Below, piece by piece: positions 1 to 10,640 of a stretch of 64,000 nucleotides of DNA. The DNA is taken from the NCBI GenBank assembly GCA_944548615.1, contig OX155951.1, positions 37,320,995 through 37,384,994 on the forward strand, given 5' to 3'. Position numbers and translations under genes: made by a program. Under the pieces are notes generated by a model. That model searched no databases. It saw only the letters and a program-made list of their open reading frames with translations, and had not been told where the DNA came from. The first letter of the stretch is position 1. Each line of letters opens with the position of its first letter. The DNA comes from Micropterix aruncella. Lineage: Eukaryota > Arthropoda > Insecta > Lepidoptera > Micropterigidae.

Positions 1-204
1 AATATGTTTAGTATAATGTAACTGTATGCTATATATATATATACGCAAAATAATGTGTGATTCTAATGTGATAAAAAATAAACTATACTGCTCAACTAAA
101 CGTGTAAGCTAATATGTATTGTAATTAAAATATTTCTGATTTATTGTATACTGCTTTTGGTGTATGGCATTAATGATTTGTTGCTATTAAGACTTTGGTA
201 ATGG

Positions 205-305
205 AATAGAAATAAGGAATGTGATAGGATAGGTAGTGTATGATAGAATGGTAGGATAGGAATGTGATAGGCTGATGGATAGGATGATAGGATAGGATTT
301 CTAAT
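205..305. repeat. GATAGG-rich simple repeat
   Basis: Degenerate short repeats of GATAGG and TGATAG run through this stretch on the plus strand. No unit is regular enough to call a microsatellite. The rest of 1-674 is AT-rich and holds nothing I can identify. Confidence 0.55.
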
Positions 306-674
306 CTATTACTAGAAAGGAACAGGATAATGATACTATCTGTAATGTAATTTATAACTAGAAAAATGATGAAATCCAATGTTTGATATATCGTGTTAAA
401 ATAATTTATTATCTTAGTATAATAATAATACAATACATACACAAGAACACACACCCCGCTACAATCAATAACTCTGATATTCAAAATAATCTGCTGGTTA
501 TTCTCTCAATAAAATAATAATAACCGCCATGACAGCCAATATAATAATATTATAATGCTATGACAACCACAAAACATACCATCAACAAAACCGTGAGTTT
601 TTTTTTATACTCCCCATAATTTATTGAGCTTCTACAACTAATCACTCAACCGATAGAATCGTAAGGTTCTTTAA

Positions 675-1030
675 TCACCCCTTACTAATTTTTACCATAT
701 CTTTTATGTGGCATCGCCCTATGGCTTTACCTTCCGATTTTATATATATAAGTAAGTATTTTAAGTATGTATTTACTAAGTATGTATTTTAAACGTCGAC
801 AAATGTTCTCATATTTGGTATCTATATCCAATTCTCTTATAATATTCTGTATCGTACCATCCGCCGACATCAATTGTATATTATTGCATTTGTTATCAAC
901 GCACAATCCTGAATAATGTTATATATTTTCTCCCTATTATATTAACAGAAGATCCTGTATCTACTAATGCTTTTAATTTAAAATTATTTAACCTTACCTA
1001 AATATAAGGTCTCTGATCCATATCATTACT
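675..1030 (-). pseudogene. Ty3/gypsy pol remnant: aspartic protease plus integrase tail
   Basis: Reading the minus strand, 944-964 encodes VDTGSSV preceded by KAL, the active-site motif of retroviral-type aspartic proteases, followed by an NIIG strand as in Ty3/gypsy proteases. An RPYI block about 20 codons upstream fits the protease N-terminus, but an in-frame stop separates the two. Downstream the frame runs through poorly conserved sequence and then into a GKAIGRCHIKDMVK segment ending at a stop at 675-677. That segment resembles the last residues of a gypsy integrase (G..IG..HIKDL). RT, RNase H and most of integrase are missing, so this is an internally deleted, dead copy. The protease call is firm; the integrase tail rests on a short match. 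Confidence 0.7.
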
Positions 1031-1184
1031 ATTTAGGGTATTATTAAAAATGCGAACCGACGACCCCCTCCCAGCCATCGAGTTCTCTATTCGTATTTTA
1101 TTCGAGATATATCTCTCTCCAGCCTTCGTTTTTTTGATGACGAAGCTGTTGAGACATTATGATATCTACGTCTATTCTTAATTT

Positions 1185-1432
1185 ATTTGTCGTATTTAAT
1201 TTATTTTATTTTAATTTAAAATAGATTTAATTAATTAATTTTATTTATTTTTATTTTGATTCAATATAAATTTAATTTATTTTATTTTTTATTTAAACGA
1301 ATTTATTTTATTTTATTTTATTATTGATTAAACGAATTTAATTAATTTATTTTATTTTGATTCAAAACTAATTCAATTTATTTTATTTTTAATTAAACGA
1401 ATTTAATTTATTTTATTTTATCCGAAGCAAAA
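1185..1432. repeat. low-complexity A/T tract
   Basis: Almost only A and T, built from degenerate units of the form AATTAAACGAATTTAATTTA and TTTATTTTATTTT. It lies between the protease remnant and the primer-site-like motifs of the decayed gypsy copy, where a 5' leader or gag would be expected. No coding signal. Confidence 0.6.
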
Positions 1433-1831
1433 GGTTGACGATTGCTATCGTGCCAAAGGTTATTATCCGCGGCGTCCTAATTACAATTATTTTAATTTAT
1501 TTTAATTTCAGCCAATTCTTAATAAAATCAATTACCAATCAAATTTGTTTATTTTTATTTTAAACTATTCTTATTCCCGAGGTACTATTTTAATCGTTGA
1601 TTTAATTACGACGAATGCAGTCAACATGTGTACATACTGTACAATAAACGTTAAATTATGTATAGGCAGATTTCTAGAAAACAACACACATATACAATAT
1701 ATCAACAATTCGCAATGCTAAATATACAGTTATATCACACGATTCATGTTTCTATATTTCTTTATTTATTAAATGCCCAAATTACGATCGATCGAAATAA
1801 TTTACTATTTATTTTATTTAGAATCTATCAA

Positions 1832-1923
1832 GGCCCCACACGTTGGGACGGCATTTGTAAGCTAGAGGACTTTTAACTATCCTTAGGCCCCACCAGTTGG
1901 GTGCCATAATAATTGGATGCCAT
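1832..1923 (-). other. tandem primer-binding-site-like motifs of the decayed gypsy copy
   Basis: On the minus strand three related motifs follow one another: TGGCATCCAATT (1911-1923), TGGCACCCAACTGGTGGGG (1886-1905) and TGCCGTCCCAACGTGTGGGG (1833-1852). They resemble the TGGCGCCCAACGTGGGG type of tRNA primer site used by many insect Ty3/gypsy elements. Their orientation agrees with the minus-strand protease remnant at 675-1030. The flanking LTR itself could not be delimited. Confidence 0.45.
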
Positions 1924-4432
1924 AATATTTTCAATCGATTGTAAATAAAATAATAATATTAATACAATGCATGTGTTTAATACGATGCACCAAATTCGAT
2001 AATTGGGTTCTGGTGCTTTATTTGTTTAAATGTGTTCAATGTCAAATTTATATTGAAACATGAATCGTAATGTTTACATACAACAACAAAATTACTTATA
2101 AACTAACACACTGTTAACTAGTCGATGGCGTTCCAGTGATATAATGAATTTAAATGACCGCAGTCGCTAATGCCCGATATAAACTACGACCTGGTTACCA
2201 TTCAGTCCACTGAATGTCCATATGGTTTTCGTTCTATTATTTCTATTAATACTATTCCCTCCCCGTTATCTTTGAAACCCCATCGATCAGTCAAAACAAA
2301 AAAACCTTAATATAATCTACAATTTTCCTTATCTTTAATTTTATTCTAACATTCAGTATAATTCGAATGTTTCCTTAACTAGTTTCCAAATTCAAAGCAC
2401 ATTATATAATGGCTGGTGTCTGAATCAACGGAGTTAGCAAAGGCTAACTCTCTTCCAAATTAAATAATAGTCTGACTAGAGGTTTACCTCGTAGAACTAT
2501 CAACGACTATTCATACCAATCGATGTTAAATGCCTCATTTTTAGTTAACGTGCAAATATGTAGAAATCACGCATTTACGTTACTACTACTTATCATTTCT
2601 AATAATTTCCAACAAACCCCCCAAAACTCTAATATTTATAACCCCAAAAAATATACAACAATGACAATATTTGTTTGCTAGCTTCGGCCCAAATAATTAA
2701 ATAACGCCAGCTTCGGCAAAATAAACTTACATATTTTTAGTACATCTTTGCCGACAATGACTCTCGGCTATAATTCCCGTATTTACAGCTGCATTCACAT
2801 TATGCACTTATAACTAATGTCAATTTCTTCGATGCGTGTCGCCTTTCTAGAAATCTGCCATCACCAAGAAGAATGTCTCTTTAGAAACCTCAACCGCTTC
2901 GCTATCGTACTGCAATTTTCAAGCCGTTACTGCATTCTCATCAATGTTTTTCCCTTATTTCGACGCTAATTTATACACCTCCGAAGGACGTTCGCAATGT
3001 TGTGATCTCAATCTGACGTTTCAGTTTGATTCGTTCGCCATCTTGGATATAATTTTCGTATTGCCCCCGACGAAATCTCGTACTTCTATTTTATATGAAA
3101 TGTTGGATTTTTTTACATGCCAACCCGCGTAGCTCTCTCGATTCACATTTTTAGCACTGGATTTCTATTATTTGTTCGTTTTTTAGTGTCCTTGTAAAAA
3201 GCGCATCAATGGCGATTGCGATAAAGCGTTTCTGTGATATTCGATCTGTACACTTTATACGAATTTAAATGAACTGGGCACTAAGACGCTTCACAGCATC
3301 TCAGTGCCCTTATTTTAAACTGTTTATTCTCACATCTGAGCACCAAAATATACTTTTCTTTCCCAAACTTTCGCAGCTTTAGAGCGTGCAACTAAAATTT
3401 CTTAATGGATGCCGGAAGCAACACGTCCATCCCTTTTATAACACCCTTATCGATATGACCTTTTTTTGATAATTTAACCCACAACTATTGACTAATCAAT
3501 CATAAAACGATCTGATTTATCTATTTTTTCGTTAAATAACGCTCTGCCACATTGCTAACAAACGAATTTCTTAACGATAATTCGTGCTTCTAATTCTACA
3601 AATGATTTTAAGTATTTATTTTACGTATTATGAGAAATTGATGTTTCATATTCGGCGGGAAATCATCATACCTTGACTTAACCTTGCCGCCTTTCTTGCG
3701 CGTCGTTTCCGCTTTCACATTTGAAAGCGAAATAATATAACTATTTTATTTCAATTTTATTTATTGATAGTATTTTTATCTAGTAATTCCTCTATTTTAA
3801 TTAAGTGTTTCTAAATTTCCTCATTTTAACTATTAAATTTTATTTTGACTGGCAATTATTTGGTGAAAAATTCTTTTAATTTTATTAATTCGGCTTTCTT
3901 CCATCGATGTCGATTATGTTTTCCAATTTCTCTTAATAATAAATTAAATGTTCTTCAAATGACTTTATCAATATTGCTATTAATTCTCCCATAATTCCTA
4001 CTATTTAATGAACCCCTTTTTATATTTCTTTGAAAAACCAATCGGTCGACTTTTTTAAGACCATAAACATGCTTCTATTGTCTATTTGTCAATTATTGAT
4101 ATTTACGTCGATTTTTCGTAAAAATCTCAAAATATGCTAATTTCTTGCCAAATATTCCTGATTGTCTATATTTAAACCCCTAATAATGTCCTTAACTCTC
4201 AAAAACTACTCAAACCCTTTTATTTATGTGACTCTGGCACTGCGCTCTATAGTTTAGCAACGGCCCTTCTTTCATCTGTCAGTTTTTAGTTCCTAATTAA
4301 ATCGCTAGATGTCACTATGATCTTTTTCAAGTACAATTTAATTTTAAATTCGATTAATCTATTTTCGGTTAGCTTAGAGCTGCTAAGCGATCATGTGATG
4401 ATTTTCAGATCATTACAATATGAATCGACATT
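1924..4432. other. no gene recognised
   Basis: AT-rich sequence without a convincing ORF or RNA gene. It may include the LTR of the decayed gypsy copy next to 1924, but no second LTR was found to compare with. Short open stretches, for example at 2944-3132, show no recognisable domain. Confidence 0.5.
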
Positions 4433-4435
4433 TAA

Positions 4436-4611
4436 GGCTCATTACACACTGTCGACTGAGTCGCGGCGACTCAGTCGACAATCGAAGCAAAATCGCTTGG
4501 TCGACCAGCGACCACTGCGTACGGAAGTCGCAGGTGCCATGTAAGATCATACAACGTGAAAGTCGCCGTCGACTGAGTCTCCGCGACTCAGTCGACAGTG
4601 CGTGATGAGCC
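4436..4611. mobile_element. MITE with nested palindromes, PIF/Harbinger-like
   Basis: The ends are inverted copies about 29 bp long starting GGCTCAT. TAA lies on both sides (4433-4435 and 4612-4614), the 3-bp target duplication typical of PIF/Harbinger elements. Just inside each end is a further palindrome: a perfect 29-base one around GTCGACTGAGTCGC on the left and a 12-bp stem with a 5-base spacer on the right. At 176 bp it has no coding capacity. The superfamily call is inference from TSD and TIR. Confidence 0.75.
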
Positions 4612-4818
4612 TAAACGGCACATAGGAAATCATTAATATAGCATGCTGAGTACACATAGGATATAATAAATACAAACGGAGCTGCCATGGAATTCACCGA
4701 CCGGAGTCGGGCCCATCATAATACTATTTTTTACACTTCTGGGGGGTGAGCAGTGGATTCCGGACTTACGAACCGGCTGTGGTAGGTTTAGGACAGCTGT
4801 CTTGCCACATGTGAGCGT

Positions 4819-5352
4819 TCACCTTGCCACCCATTCACTCCCCCTTCGAAGCCATAGAATTTGAGATGCGCAAATCGCAGTTTTAGATAATTTTTCTAAG
4901 AAAGAGTTGATTATTTTTCTGGAAAGGCCAAGATCTTTAAAGAGGTGAAATAGAGATTTAGCTGGCAGGCCACGAGCGCCAACTTCCACCGCGTGAAGGT
5001 GAACAGTGAAGCCGTTCCGGGTTACGGCATTTGCAAGATCATGGTATTTATTTAATTTGTACTCGTGGTCTTTTGGGATATTTGATTCCCATGGAACAGT
5101 TAATTCTACAATAAGAGCCACCTTCCGAGATAGAGAGTAAAGAGTTATATCTGGACGGAGGGCTGTGCATCCGAGACTTTCAGGGAATTTATACTGCTTA
5201 GAGACCGAATCAACCTCCAGAATCCAATCTGTAGCTTTCTCGATTATTGAGAAAGGTTTTGTAGTTAAATGTTTCTTGCCTTTAGAGCCATCCCGCACAA
5301 ACTGTATTGGGGGTTTGGAGGATACTGCCAAACCCTTGTTGGCACCAGCCAC
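4819..5352 (-). CDS. retroelement-associated PD-(D/E)xK-like domain ORF
   Basis: A 177-codon open frame starting at the first Met after upstream stops and ending at a stop at 4819-4821. Residues about 65-140 contain RPDITLYSLSRK, then VALIVELTVPWE, then HEYKLNKYHDL and EVGARGLPAKSL. The PD...E-L-T...K spacing is like a nuclease of the PD-(D/E)xK fold, though the usual ExK lysine is a threonine here. Similar blocks occur, as I recall, after the reverse transcriptase in some LINE-like elements of animals. No RT was found next to it, so it is probably a 5'-truncated 3' end of such an element. Function is unproven. It is the best preserved non-RT ORF in the window. Confidence 0.5.
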   Translation of the reverse strand: MAGANKGLAVSSKPPIQFVRDGSKGKKHLTTKPFSIIEKATDWILEVDSVSKQYKFPESLGCTALRPDITLYSLSRKVALIVELTVPWESNIPKDHEYKLNKYHDLANAVTRNGFTVHLHAVEVGARGLPAKSLFHLFKDLGLSRKIINSFLEKLSKTAICASQILWLRRGSEWVAR

Positions 5353-6389
5353 TGAGAGACTAATTGTTATGCTTTAATAACAAATTATGTAAAATAAATT
5401 GTAATAATTAATGTTTCTGCTAAGGTGTTGTTTGTGTACCAACTATTATAAATAAATAAATAAATGACATCAATTTCAAATGTGTCCGTTATCTAATAAG
5501 TAAATATATTAAAAAGAATAAAAAACACGACTACCGTTACAGAAAGTGAACTATTGTATTTATAATGATTTTTACAAGGTTTTTTTATGAAATGTTTGTA
5601 GTTTATGTATTTATCCATATGGATAGATGTATATTTTCGGAATGTACCTAATCAGACCTTTCATTTGACACAAAACACGATATATTTATGTCAATTTATA
5701 GATATTTGGACATTTAGACTACTACTTAAATTGTATTTGGAGAGTTAAAGTGCTCTATGATACTTGGTAGGACTTAACGGTTCTAACAATATCACACACT
5801 TATAAGTCGGCTTAATCGCTTAGAAGTTATAGTGGAATAAATAAACTGAAAACATACATAAATGAACCCTGAACACTTTACAATATTTTTGTTGGGCAGT
5901 CGTGTAAAAAGCGTGATATGCTCATTTTTATGAAAGAAAGCAATCAAATCCTAATTCTTTAGTATTGAGAAGCTTATACTTAAGACGACATGGTATTTAC
6001 AAGAGTTTTATGGTTTAATAGTAGAGCAACATAGAATAAAATTGTGTAATATTTTTAATACTTAAGGATAATTTGGTAAAAATCTTTTGAAATAATTCGC
6101 TTAGAGGATGATTCTATGATGTAGATATATAAACATAACAAATCATTTCGAGGACAAGTCCTGTTTATAATTGCTAAAATAAAAGATGACTGGAGAGGAA
6201 TTATTTCGATGGATCCATAAGACTAGTGTACCCAAACTGTTCATAGATAAGTTTAAAACCATAGAAGGAGAGAAAAATTAAAAAATATGATTTAAAATAT
6301 ATTATTAGATTAATAATAATGGCATAAACTGTATCATCCAGCAATTTCCTTAGATACAATGTATTTATCGATTAAATACTTAAAAAAAA
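5353..6389. other. no gene recognised
   Basis: AT-rich. Around 5640-5690 a short block (TCAGACCTTTCATTTGA) recurs in inverse form near 19525, so it is part of some dispersed repeat. Nothing else supported. Confidence 0.45.
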
Positions 6390-6864
6390 GGTTGTGTCAC
6401 CCCAAGACTTTCACGGCAATCAAAAAAGCCCCCTTCCCTCCCCCGCCCCGCTACCCCTCCCCCCATATATATAGTGATTGTGTCAAGTGATTATGATCGC
6501 AAATGTAGTATTTCCGTGGTATTTGAATTGCTATTTTCCAATATGATATAGTATTTTCTTAAATACGGCAGAATTAAAAAAAATAAGCCTGTCGCTTGCA
6601 TAAAAGATATTCCAACGAAAATTTCACAATGCGGTTTTGACCCAACGACGCACGCATCGCAATGACGCAACAACGATGCAATGTGTTGTATACCGAATTT
6701 CGAGTCTCTAATTCCAATATTTCGAGATTGAAGTATGAGTAGGTGGACCGATTTCGACCACAATATTTTAAAATTTTTGCCATGATCGAATGATGCTTGC
6801 ATGCCAAATGCACAGACACACAGAAGTGCGTTCGCAATACTTTCCCTCTGCAGGGAAGGTAAAA
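6390..6864. mobile_element. hairpin-ended dispersed repeat, copy 1
   Basis: The left end GTTGTGTCACCCCAAGACTT and the right end, a CAATACTTTCC...GGAA.GTAAAA hairpin, are both shared with the copy at 43469-44014. The middle parts differ. The right hairpin is CTTTCCCTCTGCAGGGAAGG here. The two conserved ends define a mobile non-autonomous family; the terminal hairpin recalls Helitron/Helentron-type ends, but no CTRR terminus was seen. Confidence 0.5.
6429..6464 (-). other. C-run tract, potential G-quadruplex on minus strand
   Basis: Six runs of 3 to 6 cytosines separated by one to three other bases lie in about 36 bases, so the minus strand carries enough G-runs for an intramolecular quadruplex. 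It sits inside the hairpin-ended repeat. Confidence 0.5.
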
Positions 6865-8119
6865 CTTAAGTAATCTTAAATACCCACGAGCAATACACCA
6901 AGAATTCGTCGTAAAATGCGTAAATACAAAAAATGTGTTTTATTTTGGAACGACTTGACAAAGAACACCAGGTTTTGAGTGGTGCACCATTCAGTTTGTA
7001 GGGGTTGTTACTGGATATTGCTGTGTAATTTAATCACATTAGTCACCACTGTTCGCTCCATAAAAATCAAACACTCAGGGGTAGCGATACATGGGTAGCG
7101 CCAAAACAACACATCGCATAAATAAAATAAAAGATACAATAACAAACGTTTTAACTACAGTTTTTATCAGAATAGATAAATATCTAGAGACTTATTCGAT
7201 TAAAGTTTAATCAATAAACTTTTATATCTTTAAAGTAATACGCTGAGTTGTGTGGCTCGTTGAATAGAAGCCAAAATGGAATCATGATTTTTTATTTATT
7301 TATTTTATTTTCATAACAATTGCGATTTCTAAAATAACATATGCCTTCTTTGATTTCAACATAAGTTACTAAGTTTACTTTGAAACGAGTACACTCTGCC
7401 TGGTTTACAATTATTTTGAATTATTCTTTGAGTTTGGCGACAAATATTTGAAATTGGCGAGAATATGATCCCAGCTTCTGCTGGGATCATATTTGAACCT
7501 TTGTTGAACCTTTTACTGTTTAACCAAGTGAGACATAAATGAAAATATAGATTATACCTTAATATATCCTTAGATAATTAAAAGTTATTAATTCTTAATA
7601 ATTCAGGGATTATGATCCTACAAAGTGATGTCTTTCAGGTTAACCCGGTGCAGTCCTTTAAGGCAAAACCGATGGCTCAGGGTCACTAATGTACGTTTTA
7701 ACAAAGCTAGATCTTATTTAAGTAGCTAAAACATGTTCTATACAAATACACCATATAATTGATGTAAATACACCAAAAAGTTATCTATGGTGTCTATATT
7801 CGCTATGGTGATACTTTAAATTTCGCGGTAATTTTGGAAATATTCATTAATTGCCGAATTATGTTTTATATGATCTTACAATATCTTTCTGTATATTTTG
7901 TAAGAGCTTACAATATCCTACGCTCGGTCATTAGTAAAAAAAAAACAATACATGTATATAGATTTGGGGGCAACATTTGTATCTAAGGACAATATTTGAC
8001 AATTTCAATTAGCATTTTTTAATTATTCTGACTTTTTCTGATTTTATATTTCTTGATTATTTTAATTTGTGGTTTTAGTAAGTACATCTTAAAAATGATT
8101 TTGAGTGTAGCCAGTACTA
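6865..8119. other. no gene recognised
   Basis: AT-rich. A 16-base inverted pair (ATGATCCCAGCTTCTG / GCTGGGATCAT) forms a hairpin near 7467-7493. No ORF or RNA gene supported. Confidence 0.45.
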
Positions 8120-8312
8120 AAATGTTGCATATCGCCATGTCCTAAAAGCAATAATGAAGTACGTTGAACTGTATGTACGAGGTGATAAATCAATATATTG
8201 TAAAAACGGACTAATGGACTGTAATTTAAATGTACCTAGATATTAAGTTCCTACAATCAGTTAAGATTTTTTTTGGAAATAAATTGAAATTGAAGTTGAA
8301 ATTGAAATATTT
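8120..8312 (+). repeat. LINE-like 3' end with AATTGAAG/TTGAAA tail
   Basis: A non-coding block ends in GGAAATAAATTGAAATTGAAG followed by degenerate TTGAAA repeats. The AATAAA signal right before a short-unit tail is how several non-LTR retrotransposon 3' ends look in this window. No coding part is attached, so the family is unknown. Confidence 0.35.
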
Positions 8313-9020
8313 GTAAGGACATTTCTTTTAATGCTCATATGAAACTATGAAATATTTTTTTAATTTTTGCTTTTCTAAAAAAACGTGTTATTGGATATTA
8401 GAATATTTTTTTTCAGATGATTGGAAAGAAATAAGATTTGAAGTTTCAGATGATACGATGAAATTATTTTGCCATCCCCGAGCTGCTCGGCAACCGCGGA
8501 CTGCCCCCCTCTGCCCACACTTTGGTCCATCAGTAATGAGCACGCTTCGAACCAGAGAGTCTACCTGCAATTACAACAAACATTTCATTTCCATCACGTA
8601 AAAAAATGTACTTTAGAAATAGAGCTTATTTTTCAGCCCTTTAATATATGCTAATCTACGATTAACAATTTACAGTCGGTTCGACCAACCATTTTTGGGC
8701 GCTGGTTATGTAACCACGGTTAGTTGCGTTGGATATCTATAAAGTGCTTTTATGACTGCTAGAAGATTATTTCTGTCGACTCCCATCCAATTACAGAGCA
8801 TCCAATCTCTCGAACCCGCCGCTCTCTGTGCTCTACGTTTTTTAACGCTAGTTGTCTGTTATGTTAACCATTTGGCTATGTTATTTAAACCATTCTGATA
8901 ATAGAGTACGGATTTTGATTATAGATCCGACGATTTTGGCTTTCTCCTGGCTTTCTCCTCCTCCGATTATGTCAACAATAACAGTCGCTAATAACAAATA
9001 GTCACAGTAATAACACTTTC
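8313..9020. other. no gene recognised
   Basis: Mixed composition with a short GC-rich piece at 8475-8530. The string CCACGGTTAGT at about 8714 recurs at about 9819, on either side of the structured repeat, which suggests that the repeat sits in a larger old element. No function assigned. Confidence 0.35.
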
Positions 9021-9615
9021 GAGGGGTCATTTACAACGCGCGAACCCGTCACCCCAGGAGGTTATAACGATATGTGATCGTTATTCCAACCTGGAGTGAA
9101 CGCAGAAGACTTAGGGATAACGCAGTCTACCGTTCAGCTACGCCAACTACTGCGTGGCGCCGGGTAGTTCAGCCAGAGGGCAGCCTCGCGCCCCTCGCTA
9201 CCAGTTATGGCCGGATTTCTTGTCTTTCAGACTTGTTACGGAACCGAAATCGCTTGCGCGGCCTATATCTAATGTTAGCGGAAATACAGTTAGTTAGTTA
9301 TCGCGGACCGTGGCAACCCTTGCATGACTGTTCAAGAGGGATTGTGTAGCCAACCGGTCGTTTCGGGAGCGGCTGACATTAGAACACCAACCACCCCCGC
9401 TCCATAAAAAATCGTAAGCCGTTTCCAGACTCTTCCGGTTATTTATCGGAGGGCTCACTCGATTGTCTGACGCCGAACGATGAACAAACCGCCCAACCCA
9501 CCCGCATACTCAGTTGTAGCGGGAACGAAAGTAGGCTCGTACTTCTACGAGGAGGCTACGGTATGGGTGTAAACCGTGATTTTGGCCGACCCAATAACGA
9601 CCGGGTTATAGTGAT
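9021..9615 (-). repeat. structured GC-rich repeat family, copy A
   Basis: Shares its left end with copies at 29087, 31940, 34355, 34988 and 41701: GGTCATTTACAACGCGCGAA here against the commoner TTGTCAACTACAACGGGCGA. Conserved blocks follow in the same order, for example GCGCAGAAGACTT-like, CGCTTGCGCGG and ATCGCGGACC. All reading frames are broken. The common end and variable other end suggest a minus-strand, 5'-truncated non-LTR element; strand is inferred on that basis. Confidence 0.6.
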
Positions 9616-10429
9616 TTAACTGCTCGACAACCATTAGCAACCAAATAGCAATAACAATATTGAATAATAGCCAAAGCGAAAACAAAATCGAATGCAAACC
9701 ACGCATAGCCTAACCTCAATATCGTGACAGTTCTCGCTAACGGTTGATTAATGGATGCTAACAGGGGATCGTGGCTCGGTTAATAACAGCGTGCTGAGCA
9801 AATGAATTCGGGATTTAACCACGGTTAGTACTGTTAACCGCGAAAGTTAGTGCAAGTCGCCCATAAGGGTTAACAGAAACATTCCTTTAATCTTACCTTA
9901 AAACCAGCACGTACGTTTCCAAAATGATATACGTGAGCGCAGACGATTAATGTAAAAAAATCGGTTCGGGCGGAAAATCCAGTGTGGCGTAAGGAGCGCA
10001 AAATTAGGTAACATATTACCCGGGGCGCGACTCGCATTCCGGCTACGGATTTTGTGATTAAGAAAGAAGCCATCTACGTGCGGGAACATATATTATTATG
10101 TGTGGGTAGAAACGGCGCGGTAAATAAGGAAATATGCGGAAACCCGATTTCGTCGCGAGGGTGGCCGGGGGCTAGCGATTTCCTTGCTGCATACACCTGC
10201 CATATTACACCAGTTTCAAGTTATGGTTATCGCAGCGCTGTAACTACAAACTACATGTTTACGTTTTCACTACGACCAAATGTCGACGCCTTGCTAATGT
10301 TTTGTGTTTTTGCTTGCGCTGTACGGAGGTTCCTATGAATAATCTTGTTGCTTAAAAGTCGAATGAGTATTTTTAGAATCTTTTTTTTGTTGCTTTGATT
10401 GAATGTGTGGCTTGATTGTTGTCTACAAT
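9616..10429. other. no gene recognised
   Basis: Higher GC than the surroundings near 9960-10200 but no recognisable domain in the 94-codon open stretch at 10054-10338. Confidence 0.4.
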
Positions 10430-10640
10430 GGTTTTATGTATCCTGTATTAATGTCACACATAAGGAAAAGTTATTAGCAAATGTGTATTAAAGAGTGCAA
10501 ATTTAAGAGTTCTCATTCTCCAGTCACAAAAAATCCCACCTATTATATATTTGTTTTGTGTGTTTTGTGATCATTAATCTTAAATGCTAGAGGGAAGGTG
10601 CGCCAATGCCAGGTTTTTGTCCCGGTTCGGAAAACCGTAG
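10430..10640 (+). repeat. composite repeat, 3' part (uninterrupted copy)
   Basis: TTTTATGTATCCTGTATTAA TGTCACACATAAG and the following ATTAGCAAAT...AAAGAGTGCAAATTTA match the flanks of the MITE at 14474-15048 and copies near 16283 and 17064. Here the site is uninterrupted, so it serves as an empty-site paralogue for that MITE. GCGCCAATGCCAGGTTTTT later in the block matches 15220. Confidence 0.6.

Noticed and set aside
170..484. 104-codon minus-strand open frame
   Set aside because: Low-complexity, Ile/Tyr/Ser-rich product of the GATAGG repeat; no protein-like features.
9074..9349. Open frame within structured repeat copy A
   Set aside because: Not open in the other five copies; GC-rich composition explains the lack of stops.
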